From contig NZ_CP047984.1 of assembly GCF_009931655.1 (NCBI RefSeq), forward strand, positions 3,365,001 through 3,429,000: a stretch of 64,000 bases of DNA, written 5' to 3'. This DNA comes from Pontibacter russatus (GTDB lineage: Bacteria > Bacteroidota > Bacteroidia > Cytophagales > Hymenobacteraceae). Positions 17,510 through 25,796 of this stretch are shown piece by piece. The notes beneath the pieces were generated by a model. The model searched no databases. It was not told the DNA's origin and saw only the letters and a list, made by a program, of their open reading frames with translations. How positions within the stretch are numbered: the first letter of the stretch is position 1; every line of letters begins with the position of its first letter. The translations under genes and the position numbers were made by a program.

Positions 17510-18151
17510 ATGAAAAAACTAAAAATAATATACGCCTTTGTAGTGCTGTCAGCCTTCTTCTTTGCAGGTTGTGATAAAGAAGACACGGAAGGCTTATCGA
17601 GAATAACTTATTTCCCAACCTTCGAGATGGCAGGTGATGAATTTATGTCGCTTGTACAAGGAGAAACCTATACAGAACCAGGCGTAACTGCAACTGAAGA
17701 AGGGACGGAGATAGAAGTTACGACTACCGGAACAGTAGACACAAGCACTCCGGGCGTTTACGAAATAGTGTACAGTGCAACGAACAAAGACGGATTCTCG
17801 GGAACCGTAACGCGTACAGTTGCTGTGCTGCCAGAGGCGGAGCAGGAGGGGGTAGACATATCCGGCAAGTATGCAAATACCGGATCATTTGCCTATGTAG
17901 CTGATGTCGTTAAACTGGCTCCTGGTTTCTATAGGTCAAGCAACATATGGGGAGGTGGTAGTGCTGCTATTATTCCTGCTTATATTGTTACAACGGATGG
18001 TACAAACCTAGTACTACCCACATCTGCTTTAAGTGGCTATGGGCGGGTAGAAGGAACTGGTACTCTGAATGACGCTGGCTTGATGGAACTATCCGTGAGC
18101 CTACTAGACCAAGGCCTTGCTAACTCAGCAAGAAAGTGGCAGAAACAATAA
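17510..18151 (+). CDS. Lipoprotein with Ig-like (DUF5011) and BT_2262-like domain
   Basis: A 213-residue lipoprotein with lipobox FFAGC (Cys21). Residues about 50-105 (GETYTEPGVTATEEGTEIEV, then STPGVYEIVYSATNKDG) are a DUF5011-type Ig-like domain. The C-terminal half (ISGKYANTG, GFYRSSNIWGGG) resembles the domain of B. thetaiotaomicron BT_2262-like proteins that occur third in SusCD operons. Probably a surface ligand-binding accessory lipoprotein. It starts 25 bases after susD. Ligand unknown. Confidence 0.75.
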   Translation: MKKLKIIYAFVVLSAFFFAGCDKEDTEGLSRITYFPTFEMAGDEFMSLVQGETYTEPGVTATEEGTEIEVTTTGTVDTSTPGVYEIVYSATNKDGFSGTVTRTVAVLPEAEQEGVDISGKYANTGSFAYVADVVKLAPGFYRSSNIWGGGSAAIIPAYIVTTDGTNLVLPTSALSGYGRVEGTGTLNDAGLMELSVSLLDQGLANSARKWQKQ

Positions 18152-18176
18152 CTATTTTAACAAATAGATTTAAAAG

Positions 18177-18704
18177 ATGAAAAAGACATATTTATATTTT
18201 CTTGCCATCCTGCTTTCCGTTGGCTTCTTGAGCTCATGCGAAAGAGATGCACCAGAAATTGAGTACACTTCAACGTTCCCAGTATCAGGGGAGTGGTGGG
18301 TAACTTATAAAGTAGAAACCTCTCCAGGTGTATTTGTGGATGCCGGTGGCGGATATTCAACGCTCCTGACATATAATACTTCGGATAACAGCGGAGACTC
18401 CATCTGGATTGATGATCAGGGACATTTCTGGACCTATAAAGTAAAGGCCCCGGTAAATATGCAGAACCTTACCTTTGGGGTTGAAGAGGCACCAAATGCC
18501 GCCTATGAGAGTATGGTGACCATAGCCGACGGGAAGGTGCTTCTGAATGCAGCAGAATCTAAAACAGGTGTGCAGACAGACAGCATTTACTTTAAAGTTT
18601 CCTTCAGTGATGAAGAGGATGAGGATGAAAATGTAACTCCTTACAATACTATCTACCATGTTTCCGGACATCGAAGAACTGGTTTCTTAGAAGATGATTT
18701 TTAA
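18177..18704 (+). CDS. Putative lipid-binding-family (PF12888-like) lipoprotein
   Basis: A 175-residue lipoprotein with lipobox FLSSC (Cys21). The motif SGEWWVTYKV, followed by YNTSDNSGDSIWIDD and ending in YHVSGHRRTGFLEDDF, is that of the small lipocalin-like proteins placed fourth in SusCD-BT_2262-type operons. The 'lipid-binding hydrolase' label for this family is weakly founded. It starts 25 bases after the previous gene and is the last gene before a strong terminator. An acidic run (DEEDEDE) lies near residues 144-150. Confidence 0.7.
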   Translation: MKKTYLYFLAILLSVGFLSSCERDAPEIEYTSTFPVSGEWWVTYKVETSPGVFVDAGGGYSTLLTYNTSDNSGDSIWIDDQGHFWTYKVKAPVNMQNLTFGVEEAPNAAYESMVTIADGKVLLNAAESKTGVQTDSIYFKVSFSDEEDEDENVTPYNTIYHVSGHRRTGFLEDDF

Positions 18705-18711
18705 CAACAAT

Positions 18712-18740
18712 AAAAAAGGGAGCTTCAAGCTCCCTTTTTT
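18712..18740. terminator. Rho-independent terminator of the SusCD operon
   Basis: AAAAAAGGGAGCTT is followed immediately by its complement and a T-run. The near-perfect symmetry would work in both directions. It begins 7 bases after the last operon gene. Confidence 0.9.
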
Positions 18741-18792
18741 ATTGTTAAACTGCTAAATTATATGGCGTTGAAAGGTATTAAATGGCGTTGTT

Positions 18793-19530
18793 ATGGAAAT
18801 GCGGAATAAAAAATTAATGGCAGTCTGTGCATTGCTCTTGGTTGCATTGAGTGCATCAGCACAAAAGGGCGCGCCAAGGGTGGCAACCCCTCCATTGGAC
18901 CAGATGACAAACCAGGTAACCGGAGTCGTCAGGAATGATAATATCACGGAGATGGCAGATAAATCAGCTGTAGTAGAGGGGAGCGTTTATCTGAATGATG
19001 AATGGAGGCAGGGGAGCCTGTATACATCAGCGGGGCAGGTGCTTGAGAACATCCCCATCAAATATGACATCAGGCATGATGTCATGGAAGTAAAGACGGA
19101 GGATGGGGTAAAGGTGCTAAGCGGCATGTACATTAAAAGATTTGAGTGGGTAGATAAAGAGAATCAGGAAAAGGCATTGTTCCTGAATTGCAAGGATTTT
19201 GGGCTGAACGAAAGAATATATGCAGGCTTTTTCAGAGTGGTGGTTCCGGGTGCAAAGGTACAGTTGCTGTCTCACACCGAGTTGCAGGTTCAGGAAGCGA
19301 ACTACACTCCTATTTTAGATGTAGGGGATAAAAAAGCTGAAATCCTTAAAAAAGAGAAGTTTTATATATCAGACGGGAAGCAGGTGCTGGAGCTAAAAGA
19401 CAAGAATGCCTTCAAAATCTTCGGACCTGAAGAGGGGGAAATGAAGCAGTATGCAAAAAAGAGCAGGCTTAAGATAAGCAAGAGGAACGATGCTGCCTTA
19501 CTGCTCGCACACTATAATACAAAACATTAG
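18793..19530 (+). CDS. Hypothetical exported protein
   Basis: A 245-residue protein with a signal peptide (RNKKLMAVCALLLVALSASAQ); an alternative ATG at 18799 removes two residues. The mature part has repeated short beta-type stretches (EGSVYLNDEWRQGSLYT, YDIRHDVMEVKT, GMYIKRFEW) and ends in basic KKSRLKISKRNDAALL. I do not recognise a named family; the layout resembles small periplasmic or outer-membrane-associated Bacteroidota proteins. It follows the Sus operon terminator and is convergent with the methyltransferase gene. Confidence 0.65.
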   Translation: MEMRNKKLMAVCALLLVALSASAQKGAPRVATPPLDQMTNQVTGVVRNDNITEMADKSAVVEGSVYLNDEWRQGSLYTSAGQVLENIPIKYDIRHDVMEVKTEDGVKVLSGMYIKRFEWVDKENQEKALFLNCKDFGLNERIYAGFFRVVVPGAKVQLLSHTELQVQEANYTPILDVGDKKAEILKKEKFYISDGKQVLELKDKNAFKIFGPEEGEMKQYAKKSRLKISKRNDAALLLAHYNTKH

Positions 19531-19613
19531 CATCCTCGGTTATGAGAACTGCTTTTGAGGAAATCTCAAAAGGGCAACATCGGGAAGCTAAGGTGTTAGA
19601 TAGGCATCAGCCT

Positions 19614-20330
19614 TTACCTATATATCAAAAACACCGCAGGCTGCTTGTGTATGTCCGGCAACTGGTTTTTCCAGTCAGCGATGGTTTTGGTCTGGATGAG
19701 TTCGTGTTCGGGGGAGGTGATGTTGGCGGCGATGCAGAGGCGGGTGCCGCCGCTGAGCGTCTGCACCAGGTCTTCGAGCAGCTTGTTGTTGCGGTAGGGC
19801 GTCTCCATGAAAATCTGCGTCTGGTCGCGCTGCTGCATTTCCTTCTCCAGGTGGCGGAGCGCCTGCAGGCGAGGTCCTTTCTCGATAGGCAGATAACCAT
19901 GAAAGGCAAACCGCTGCCCGTTGAAGCCGCTGCCCATCAGGCTCAGCAGAATGGCCGACGGACCGGCGAACGGCACTACTTTTATATGCCTCTGGTGCGC
20001 ATATTTTACCACCTCCGCGCCGGGGTCCGCCACACCCGGGCAACCCGCCTCCGATATAATGCCCGCGTCTTTCCCTTCCTCCAGCAATGGCTTCAGCGAG
20101 GCCTGCACCTGGGCTGGCGTGGCATCCTTATCCACCTGCACAAATGTCAGTTGCTCGATGACAAGCTCCGGGCATATGGTTTTGACGTAGCGGCGGGCGG
20201 TGCGCAGGTTCTCCACGATAAAATAGGACAGGTGCTTCACCGCATCTACCACCTGCGGGGATATAACCTTGTCGGCGGTGCCGTCTGCCAGCACAGTGGG
20301 GATGAGGTAAAGGATGCCGGGTTTTTTCAC
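19614..20330 (-). CDS. RsmI-like SAM-dependent methyltransferase (tetrapyrrole methylase fold)
   Basis: A 238-residue protein with the tetrapyrrole-methylase fold of RsmI. LYLIPTVLADG (7-17) is the first strand, followed by FIVENLRTARRYVK, the SAM loop ISEAGCPGVADPG and VVPFAGPSAILLSLMGSG. RsmI 2'-O-methylates C1402 of 16S rRNA. This protein lacks the canonical DAGTP loop and the usual RsmI C-terminus, so it is the shorter Bacteroidota paralogue and its substrate is uncertain. A plus-strand ORF covering the same bases is its shadow. Confidence 0.8.
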   Translation of the reverse strand: MKKPGILYLIPTVLADGTADKVISPQVVDAVKHLSYFIVENLRTARRYVKTICPELVIEQLTFVQVDKDATPAQVQASLKPLLEEGKDAGIISEAGCPGVADPGAEVVKYAHQRHIKVVPFAGPSAILLSLMGSGFNGQRFAFHGYLPIEKGPRLQALRHLEKEMQQRDQTQIFMETPYRNNKLLEDLVQTLSGGTRLCIAANITSPEHELIQTKTIADWKNQLPDIHKQPAVFLIYR

Positions 20331-20404
20331 GTTGCAGGATTAGGGATATATAACACCGAAAAAGCCAGGCTGCCACGGCATTAAGCGGCTCTGGCAGCGT
20401 CATT

Positions 20405-20615
20405 AGTCAGAATCAGGATTTACAGGATTTTAGGATGAACAGGATATATGTTATAAAATTTCAAGATACCCGCGTTGAGGCTGATGCTAATTTAAGCATG
20501 TTTAAATTTTGCTTCTGGAAGCGCGCAGGCAGATTATAGCAGTACGCTTTTGCGGCTTACAGTATAAAACTCAAAAAAGCTTAATCCATTAATCCTGAAA
20601 ATCCTGATTCTGACT
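20405..20615. repeat. Intergenic element bounded by inverted repeats
   Basis: AGTCAGAATCAGGATT (20405-20420) recurs exactly inverted at 20600-20615, and the similarity extends to about 22 bases with one mismatch (CAGGATTT words). The interior is AT-rich without an ORF. It lies between two minus-strand genes. It could be a MITE-like unit or another version of the degenerate intergenic repeats. Confidence 0.6.
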
Positions 20616-20617
20616 TA

Positions 20618-21388
20618 TTAATCTGTGCTCAGGAAGGTTGTCACCAGGTCATATACCTCGTCCGGGGCTTGCGCATGCACCCAGTGGCCTGCCTCGGGCA
20701 CAGTCTCAATCTCTACCATCGTAAAGAGGCGCTCAATGTCACCGTATATATCCTCCTGCTTAATATAGCCCGACCTGCCGCCTTTGATGAAAAGCGTGCT
20801 CTTCTTGAAAGGGACGTCGGAGGTTACGGCCGCACTTAGATTTTCGTAGTTTTTGTCGATGGCGTCGATGTTCATGCGCCAGGCAAAGGACTTGTCCTCT
20901 TTGCGGTACAGGTTTTTCATCAGGAACTGGCGCACGTACTCTTCCTTTATATGTTCGGCCAACTGGGCGTCTATGTCGCTCCGGCTCGTTACCCCCTCCA
21001 GTTTCACCGATTGCAGGGCCTCAATAATCTCGTCGTGGTGGGGCGGGTAGGCTTTGGGTGCAATGTCCACTACAATAAGCTTGGTGATGCGGGTAGGGTA
21101 GTTGAGCGCGTACTTCATAGCTACTTTCCCGCCCATCGAGTGGCCCATGATAGCCGGTGTCGGGATTTGCAGTGTGTCCACCAGTTCCAGCACGTCGGCT
21201 GCCATCAAATCATAGTCCTGCTCATCGGCGTGCGGTGAGCGGCCATGGTTGCGCAGGTCCACCAGGAAAACGTTGTAATGCTCCGCGAGGCGGTTGGCCA
21301 GCGTCTGCCAGTTATCCAGCGTGCCGAACATGCCGTGCAGTATCAGCAGCGGCTGCCCGTGGCCTATTTCCTTATAATGTAGTTTCAT
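20618..21388 (-). CDS. Alpha/beta hydrolase, YbfF esterase type
   Basis: A 256-residue alpha/beta hydrolase. The oxyanion region LHGMFGTLDNW (18-28) and FLVDLRNHGRSPH (41-53) are characteristic of the YbfF group. The nucleophile elbow is GHSMGG (82-87, Ser84), and the catalytic His lies in EAGHWVHAQAP near the C-terminus. The family hydrolyses acyl esters (acyl-CoA, malonyl-methyl ester or palmitoyl esters). Cytosolic, no signal peptide. The physiological substrate is unknown. Confidence 0.85.
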   Translation of the reverse strand: MKLHYKEIGHGQPLLILHGMFGTLDNWQTLANRLAEHYNVFLVDLRNHGRSPHADEQDYDLMAADVLELVDTLQIPTPAIMGHSMGGKVAMKYALNYPTRITKLIVVDIAPKAYPPHHDEIIEALQSVKLEGVTSRSDIDAQLAEHIKEEYVRQFLMKNLYRKEDKSFAWRMNIDAIDKNYENLSAAVTSDVPFKKSTLFIKGGRSGYIKQEDIYGDIERLFTMVEIETVPEAGHWVHAQAPDEVYDLVTTFLSTD

Positions 21389-21399
21389 TTGTCAGGTAT

Positions 21400-21495
21400 C
21401 AATTATCATTTAACAATTATCAGCTCACGGATATATGGCTAAGATTGATGGATACGCAAATCTCCAAATTTCCACATCCTCAAATCTCCAAATCT
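21400..21495. repeat. Low-complexity intergenic repeat
   Basis: AATCTCCAAATTTCCACATCC and related words resemble the right half of the 9209-9420 repeat, preceded by TCAATTATCATTTAACAATTATC. It lies between selD and the YbfF gene, both on the minus strand. No gene. Confidence 0.5.
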
Positions 21496-22548
21496 TCAAA
21501 CCACCCGTATCAGCTTCTCCTCCTTACCCCGCTCTCTCAACACTCCGAAAGGCTGCAGGTGCAGGCCATGCTGCTCGAAAAGGGCGAGCACCTCGCTCCG
21601 CCCGGCGGGGTCAACGGCCACCAGCAGGCCGCCGCTGGTTTGCGGGTCGCAGAGCAGGTGTTTCTGGTCTGGGGTGAGGTCGGCTATTTTGTGGCCGTAG
21701 CTGTCGAAGTTGCGGTGCGTGCCGCCCGGTATGGCTTTCTGGGCCATATATGCCAGCGCCTCCGGCAGCACCGGCACTTTCTCAAAGTATATATCCGCTG
21801 TCAGGTTGCTGCCCTCGCACATTTCGGATAAGTGGCCCAGCAAACCGAAGCCGGTTACGTCTGTCATGGCTTTTACCTGTGGCAGCCGCCCCAGGTCAGC
21901 CCCGATTCTGTTCAGCTGCATCATCTGCTGCGGCGCCAGCTGCGCATGCTCCGGCTTCAGGATGCCTTTTTTCTGTGCGGTGGTCAGCATGCCCACACCC
22001 AAAGGCTTGGTGAGGTAGAGTTCGCAGCCGGCGGTGGCGGTGTCGTTCTGCTTCAGGTTGGGGATGTCTACCATGCCGGTCACGGCCAACCCAAAAATCG
22101 GTTCCGGGCTGTCGATGCTGTGGCCGCCCGCCAGCGGGATGCCCGCTTCGTGGCAAATGCTGCGGCTGCCCTCAATCACGCGTTTCGCCACCTCGGGAGC
22201 CAGCTTATCAATCGGCCAGCCCAGCACGGCAATCGCCATCATCGGGGTGCCGCCCATGGCGTATACATCCGAAATGGCGTTGGCAGAGGCGATGCGGCCG
22301 AAGTCGTAGGCGTCGTCCACGATGGGCATGAAAAAGTCGGTGGTGCTGATGGCGGCGCGGCCGTGGCCGATGTCATATACCGCGGCGTCGTCGCGGGAGC
22401 TGTTGCCGACCAGCAGGTTCTTGTTTTCGGGGTAAGTGATGTCCGTGTGGAGGATGGCGTCGAGCACTTTGGGTGCGATTTTGCAGCCGCAGCCAGCGCC
22501 GTGGCTGTACTGGGTAAGGCGTATGGGTTGTTCTGATGTTTCGTTCAT
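21496..22548 (-). CDS. selD: Selenide, water dikinase (selenophosphate synthetase)
   Basis: A 350-residue protein. [13 protein letters not shown] (11-23) carries the catalytic Cys (C20) and Lys (K23) of SelD in the Cys form rather than selenocysteine. DDAAVYDIG and [12 protein letters not shown] are the ATP/Mg-binding motifs, [19 protein letters not shown] is the PurM-type core and CDPQTSGG is the C-terminal signature. It makes selenophosphate from selenide and ATP. It lies 3 bases after selU, its only visible consumer, so the pathway probably serves 2-selenouridine in tRNA. selA and selB are not in the window. Confidence 0.95.
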   Translation of the reverse strand: MNETSEQPIRLTQYSHGAGCGCKIAPKVLDAILHTDITYPENKNLLVGNSSRDDAAVYDIGHGRAAISTTDFFMPIVDDAYDFGRIASANAISDVYAMGGTPMMAIAVLGWPIDKLAPEVAKRVIEGSRSICHEAGIPLAGGHSIDSPEPIFGLAVTGMVDIPNLKQNDTATAGCELYLTKPLGVGMLTTAQKKGILKPEHAQLAPQQMMQLNRIGADLGRLPQVKAMTDVTGFGLLGHLSEMCEGSNLTADIYFEKVPVLPEALAYMAQKAIPGGTHRNFDSYGHKIADLTPDQKHLLCDPQTSGGLLVAVDPAGRSEVLALFEQHGLHLQPFGVLRERGKEEKLIRVV

Positions 22549-22551
22549 GGG

Positions 22552-23580
22552 TCATATTAAATTTTGCTGCCGGGCAAACTGCAGTACCCGCTGTGCGTTT
22601 TCCGCCGGGTCCAGGCCGTTTAGCGGCAGTGGCAGCACCTGCTGCTTTTTGGCCAGTTCGTAAGTGTAGGCCTTGTCGTAATAGGTGAGGGCTACCTCCA
22701 CCATTTTCTCCATATCCCCGGCTGCGATGGCTTCCAGTGCCTCCGTCGTTGCCAGACCGCCGAGGCGCTTCTTTATTCTCAGGATAGCGCTTTCCAGCAG
22801 GGCTTTGTCGGTACGGCAGTACTCTTCGGCCAGTTTCTGTACGCGCAGCTGCTTTGGCAGCTCCAGCACAATGGTAGGCGATGCCTGCATCCGGTCATAC
22901 AGGGGCTTGGGCATGACGATGCGGCCAATGGTGATGCTCTCATCCTCCAGCCACAGCGGCGCGCTTTCCTCTAACCTCAACAGCTCCATGCCCAGCAGGT
23001 TTTCGAAATGCTCGGTGCTGGGCTGCGGCGGCATCCCGATGCTCCCGAACGCGGAGCCTTTGTGATTGGCGATTCCCTCTAAATCCACGGTTTGCTGGCC
23101 GAGCTGCCGCAGGTGGGGGAGCAAATCTGTCTTGCCGCTGCCGGTGAGGCCGCCAATCACGAGCAAGGGCCAGGGCTTCCGGAACTGCTCCTGCATCAGA
23201 TGGCGGTAGGCTTTGTAGCCGCCCTGCAGCAGGTGTACGGTATAGCCGGAGAAGCTGAGCAGCCACGCCATGGCCCCGCTGCGCATGCCGCCGCGCCAGC
23301 AATGCACCAGCAACTCCTTGTCCTGCGCCAGTCTGCCCGCCTCCTTCACAAACCCGGACATCTTCGGGCCGAACAAATCCAGGCCAATTAACACCGCCGG
23401 GTCGTGGCCCTGCTGTTTGTAGGCGGTGCCGATGACGGCCCGCTGGTTATCATCAAAAATAGGGAAAGAATGCGCCTGCGGGATATGGCCCACCTCGTAC
23501 TCTTTGGGCGCGCGCACGTCCAGCACCGGCAAAGTTGCCGCCTTCTGTATAAACTCCTCGATAGCTATCGTATTCACCAT
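22552..23580 (-). CDS. selU: tRNA 2-selenouridine synthase (SelU/MnmH/YbbB)
   Basis: A 342-residue two-domain protein. The rhodanese domain (about 1-130) has LDVRAPKEYEVGHIP and the active-site loop HCWRGGMRS. The P-loop domain begins at GGLTGSGKT, followed by QTVDLEGIANHKGSAFG, a hallmark of YbbB. It replaces sulfur with selenium at the wobble 2-thiouridine of tRNA-Lys/Glu/Gln using selenophosphate. Gaps of 3 bases to pdxJ upstream and selD downstream indicate one transcript. Confidence 0.93.
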   Translation of the reverse strand: MVNTIAIEEFIQKAATLPVLDVRAPKEYEVGHIPQAHSFPIFDDNQRAVIGTAYKQQGHDPAVLIGLDLFGPKMSGFVKEAGRLAQDKELLVHCWRGGMRSGAMAWLLSFSGYTVHLLQGGYKAYRHLMQEQFRKPWPLLVIGGLTGSGKTDLLPHLRQLGQQTVDLEGIANHKGSAFGSIGMPPQPSTEHFENLLGMELLRLEESAPLWLEDESITIGRIVMPKPLYDRMQASPTIVLELPKQLRVQKLAEEYCRTDKALLESAILRIKKRLGGLATTEALEAIAAGDMEKMVEVALTYYDKAYTYELAKKQQVLPLPLNGLDPAENAQRVLQFARQQNLI

Positions 23581-23583
23581 CGG

Positions 23584-24297
23584 CTATTTGAGCTGGCGCA
23601 GGTAGAGTTGTATCGTGTTCTCCAGCCCCAGGTACAAGGCATCACAAATCAGGGCGTGGCCGATGCTTACCTCATCCAGCCCCGGCAGGTTGTTTTTCAG
23701 GTACTTCAGGTTGTCGAGGTCCAGGTCGTGACCGGCGTTGATACCCAGGCCAAGCTCCTGCGCCTTTTGTGCGGCTTTTATATAGGGCGCGATAGCTTTT
23801 TGAGGACTGCTGTGATAGTTCTTCGCATAAGCCTCGGTATATAGCTCAATCCGGTCTGTCTCCACCAGCGCGGCGCCCTCCACCATGCCCTCATCGGGGT
23901 CCACGAAAATTGAGACGCGCGTGCCGTGCTCCTTCAGCTCCAGGATGGTCTGGGCCAGAAAGTCTTTGTGCCGGATGGTGTCCCAGCCGGCATTGGAGGT
24001 GATGGCGTCCGGCGCGTCCGGCACCAGCGTCACCTGCTCCGGCTTCACGTCCTTCACCAGCTTTATAAAATCCGGGGTGGGGTTGCCCTCGATGTTAAAC
24101 TCGGTGGTGACGATTTCCTTCAGGTCATATACATCGCGGTAGCGGATATGGCGCTCGTCGGGCCGCGGGTGTACCGTGATGCCCTGCGCCCCGAACCGCT
24201 CGCAGTCTTTGGCGGCCTGCACCACATTTGGCCTGTCGCCGCCGCGGGCGTTCCGTAGCGTGGCTATTTTGTTTATATTTACACTCAGTTTGGTCAT
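23584..24297 (-). CDS. pdxJ: Pyridoxine 5'-phosphate synthase
   Basis: A 237-residue TIM-barrel enzyme. [17 protein letters not shown] at the N-terminus, [52 protein letters not shown] and EVSIGHALI are the PdxJ motifs. It condenses 1-deoxyxylulose 5-phosphate with 3-amino-2-oxopropyl phosphate to make PNP in vitamin B6 synthesis. First gene of the pdxJ-selU-selD run. B6 also serves the PLP enzymes in this window (Alr, cysteine desulfurase). Confidence 0.95.
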   Translation of the reverse strand: MTKLSVNINKIATLRNARGGDRPNVVQAAKDCERFGAQGITVHPRPDERHIRYRDVYDLKEIVTTEFNIEGNPTPDFIKLVKDVKPEQVTLVPDAPDAITSNAGWDTIRHKDFLAQTILELKEHGTRVSIFVDPDEGMVEGAALVETDRIELYTEAYAKNYHSSPQKAIAPYIKAAQKAQELGLGINAGHDLDLDNLKYLKNNLPGLDEVSIGHALICDALYLGLENTIQLYLRQLK

Positions 24298-24473
24298 GGC
24301 TATATATAATTTGCGTGGCGAGGACGAAATCCTGCCTTTATATATGAATGACTAAAATTACATGAATTTTGTTTAAGATGCTTGTCCGTTGCTTCGGGCG
24401 CGGCAGCGTATATAAGATGGCCTGTGGCTTAAAGTGCAGGCCATCACCTCATATAACTCATCAATATAAAACT

Positions 24474-24935
24474 ATGACCTTAAAAGAACGCATCGACGCT
24501 GACATTAAACAAGCCATGCTGGCAAAAGAAAAAGGCCGCCTGCAGGCACTCAGGAGCATAAAGTCGCAGATACTGCTGGCCGAAACCGAGAAAGGCGGCA
24601 TGGAGGGCATCTCCACGGACACAGAGATGAAGCTGCTGACCAAGGCCGCCAAGCAGCGCCGCGACTCCGCCGCACTGTACGCCGGGCAGGGCCGCACCGA
24701 CCTGGAGGAAGTGGAACTGGCCGAGCTGGCCGTGATAGAGGAGTACCTGCCGAAGCAACTGGACGAGGGCGACCTGCGCGCGCGCCTGCTGGAGATTATC
24801 CAGCGTGTGGGTGCCACCGGCCCCTCCGACATAGGCAAAGTGATGGGCGTGGCCTCTAAAGAACTCGCTGGCCAGGCCGACGGAAGAGCTATTTCCACCA
24901 CGGCAGGCCTCCTGCTCAACAACACCGATTTTTAA
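24474..24935 (+). CDS. GatB/YqeY domain protein
   Basis: A 153-residue YqeY-type protein from the ATG at 24474; the in-frame extension upstream has no family similarity. MTLKERIDADIKQAMLAKEK at the start, then LRSIKSQIL, EVELAELAVIEEYLPKQL and DIGKVMGVASKEL are standard. The family shares the tRNA-binding tail domain of the GatB amidotransferase subunit, but the free-standing proteins have no settled function. Divergent from pdxJ. Confidence 0.9.
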   Translation: MTLKERIDADIKQAMLAKEKGRLQALRSIKSQILLAETEKGGMEGISTDTEMKLLTKAAKQRRDSAALYAGQGRTDLEEVELAELAVIEEYLPKQLDEGDLRARLLEIIQRVGATGPSDIGKVMGVASKELAGQADGRAISTTAGLLLNNTDF

Positions 24936-24940
24936 AACAT

Positions 24941-24984
24941 GCCCCGCAGGCCGTTGCTCCGGAAACGGCAATGGCCTGTGGGCC
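24941..24984. terminator. GC-rich hairpin after the YqeY gene
   Basis: GCCCCGCAGGCCGTTGC pairs with GCAATGGCCTGTGGGCC through G-U wobbles around a short loop, 5 bases after the stop. There is no T-run, so a terminator or transcript-end-protecting role is only inferred. Confidence 0.4.
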
Positions 24985-25109
24985 CCATAACCCCGCTAAG
25001 ATTCAGCGAAAAGGATTGCAAGTAAAAGCAAGACTTTCCATATTTGCTCCTGCCACGCAGGCTGCAAATCCTGCGTCATGTGCCTCGCCCTTTTTGTCTT
25101 GTGTAGTAA

Positions 25110-25628
25110 ATGAGTACGTTTGATTTCTTCCTGGCAATCCCGATTGCCTATGGCGCTTTTCAGGGCTTCCGGAAAGGCCTGCTGCTGGAACTGGTGTCGT
25201 TGGTGGCGCTGGTGCTGGCTATTTTAGGCGGCCTGAAGCTGCTGGACACGGCCCTGCCGATGATGGAGGGCGTGGTGGGCGATGCGCACGGGCTGCTGCC
25301 TTACGTTACGTTTCTGATCGTGTTCGTGGCCATCATTCTGCTGATTCACCTCGGCGGGCTGCTGCTGAAAAAAGTTATCGACTTTACGCCATTCGGGTTC
25401 TTTGATAATTTCCTGGGAGCCGTGCTGGGTGCCCTGAAGTGGTGCGTGGCGCTGAGCCTGCTGCTGTATGTGTCGGATATGGCCGGTATCAGCGTGTCGG
25501 CGGAGACAGCCACCGCCTCAGTGGTGTACCCGGTGGTGCTCAAAACGACGCCCTACGCCCTCGACATCCTGAGCTACGTGCTCCCGTTCGTCAAAGCCCT
25601 CATCACCTCCCTGAAGCATCAATTTTAA
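25110..25628 (+). CDS. cvpA: CvpA-family membrane protein
   Basis: A 172-residue protein with four hydrophobic helices. FDFFLAIPIAYGAFQGFRKGLLLELVS is the CvpA opening (domain of unknown function with a G.RKG loop), and FGFFDNFLGAVLGALKW is the second conserved block. E. coli CvpA is needed for colicin V production and for envelope stress tolerance; the biochemical role is unknown. It is separated from the next gene by a low-complexity repeat. Confidence 0.88.
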   Translation: MSTFDFFLAIPIAYGAFQGFRKGLLLELVSLVALVLAILGGLKLLDTALPMMEGVVGDAHGLLPYVTFLIVFVAIILLIHLGGLLLKKVIDFTPFGFFDNFLGAVLGALKWCVALSLLLYVSDMAGISVSAETATASVVYPVVLKTTPYALDILSYVLPFVKALITSLKHQF

Positions 25629-25796
25629 AGTTAGAGAGTGCGGGAGTTAGAAAGTTAAAGAGTTAGGAAATTGTAGGCGGTAGCTATATATGGTATACAT
25701 AGTGTCGGGCATATAGGGGACAATTTCAGTAAAGCTGAGAACTACCTAACTTTGGCAGCTTCCTCATACTTACACTCCAACTTTCTAACTTTTCCC
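25629..25796. repeat. Low-complexity intergenic repeat with complementary arms, copy C
   Basis: The left arm is GTTAGAGAGT/GTTAGAAAGTTAAAG words. The right arm is ACTCCAACTTTCTAACTTTT, largely its reverse complement. The arms are separated by about 110 bases. The right arm forms the leader of the amidotransferase gene. Confidence 0.6.
25747..25754 (+). promoter_or_regulatory. Bacteroidota -7 element upstream of the amidotransferase gene
   Basis: TAACTTTG followed by GC fits TAnnTTTG, 42 bases before the ATG at 25797. It lies inside the repeat-bearing gap. Confidence 0.45.

Noticed and set aside
19542-20384. 280-codon plus-strand ORF overlapping the methyltransferase region
   Set aside because: It is antisense to the RsmI-like gene, whose product has clear family motifs; the plus-strand translation is Arg/His/Leu-rich and unlike any protein family.
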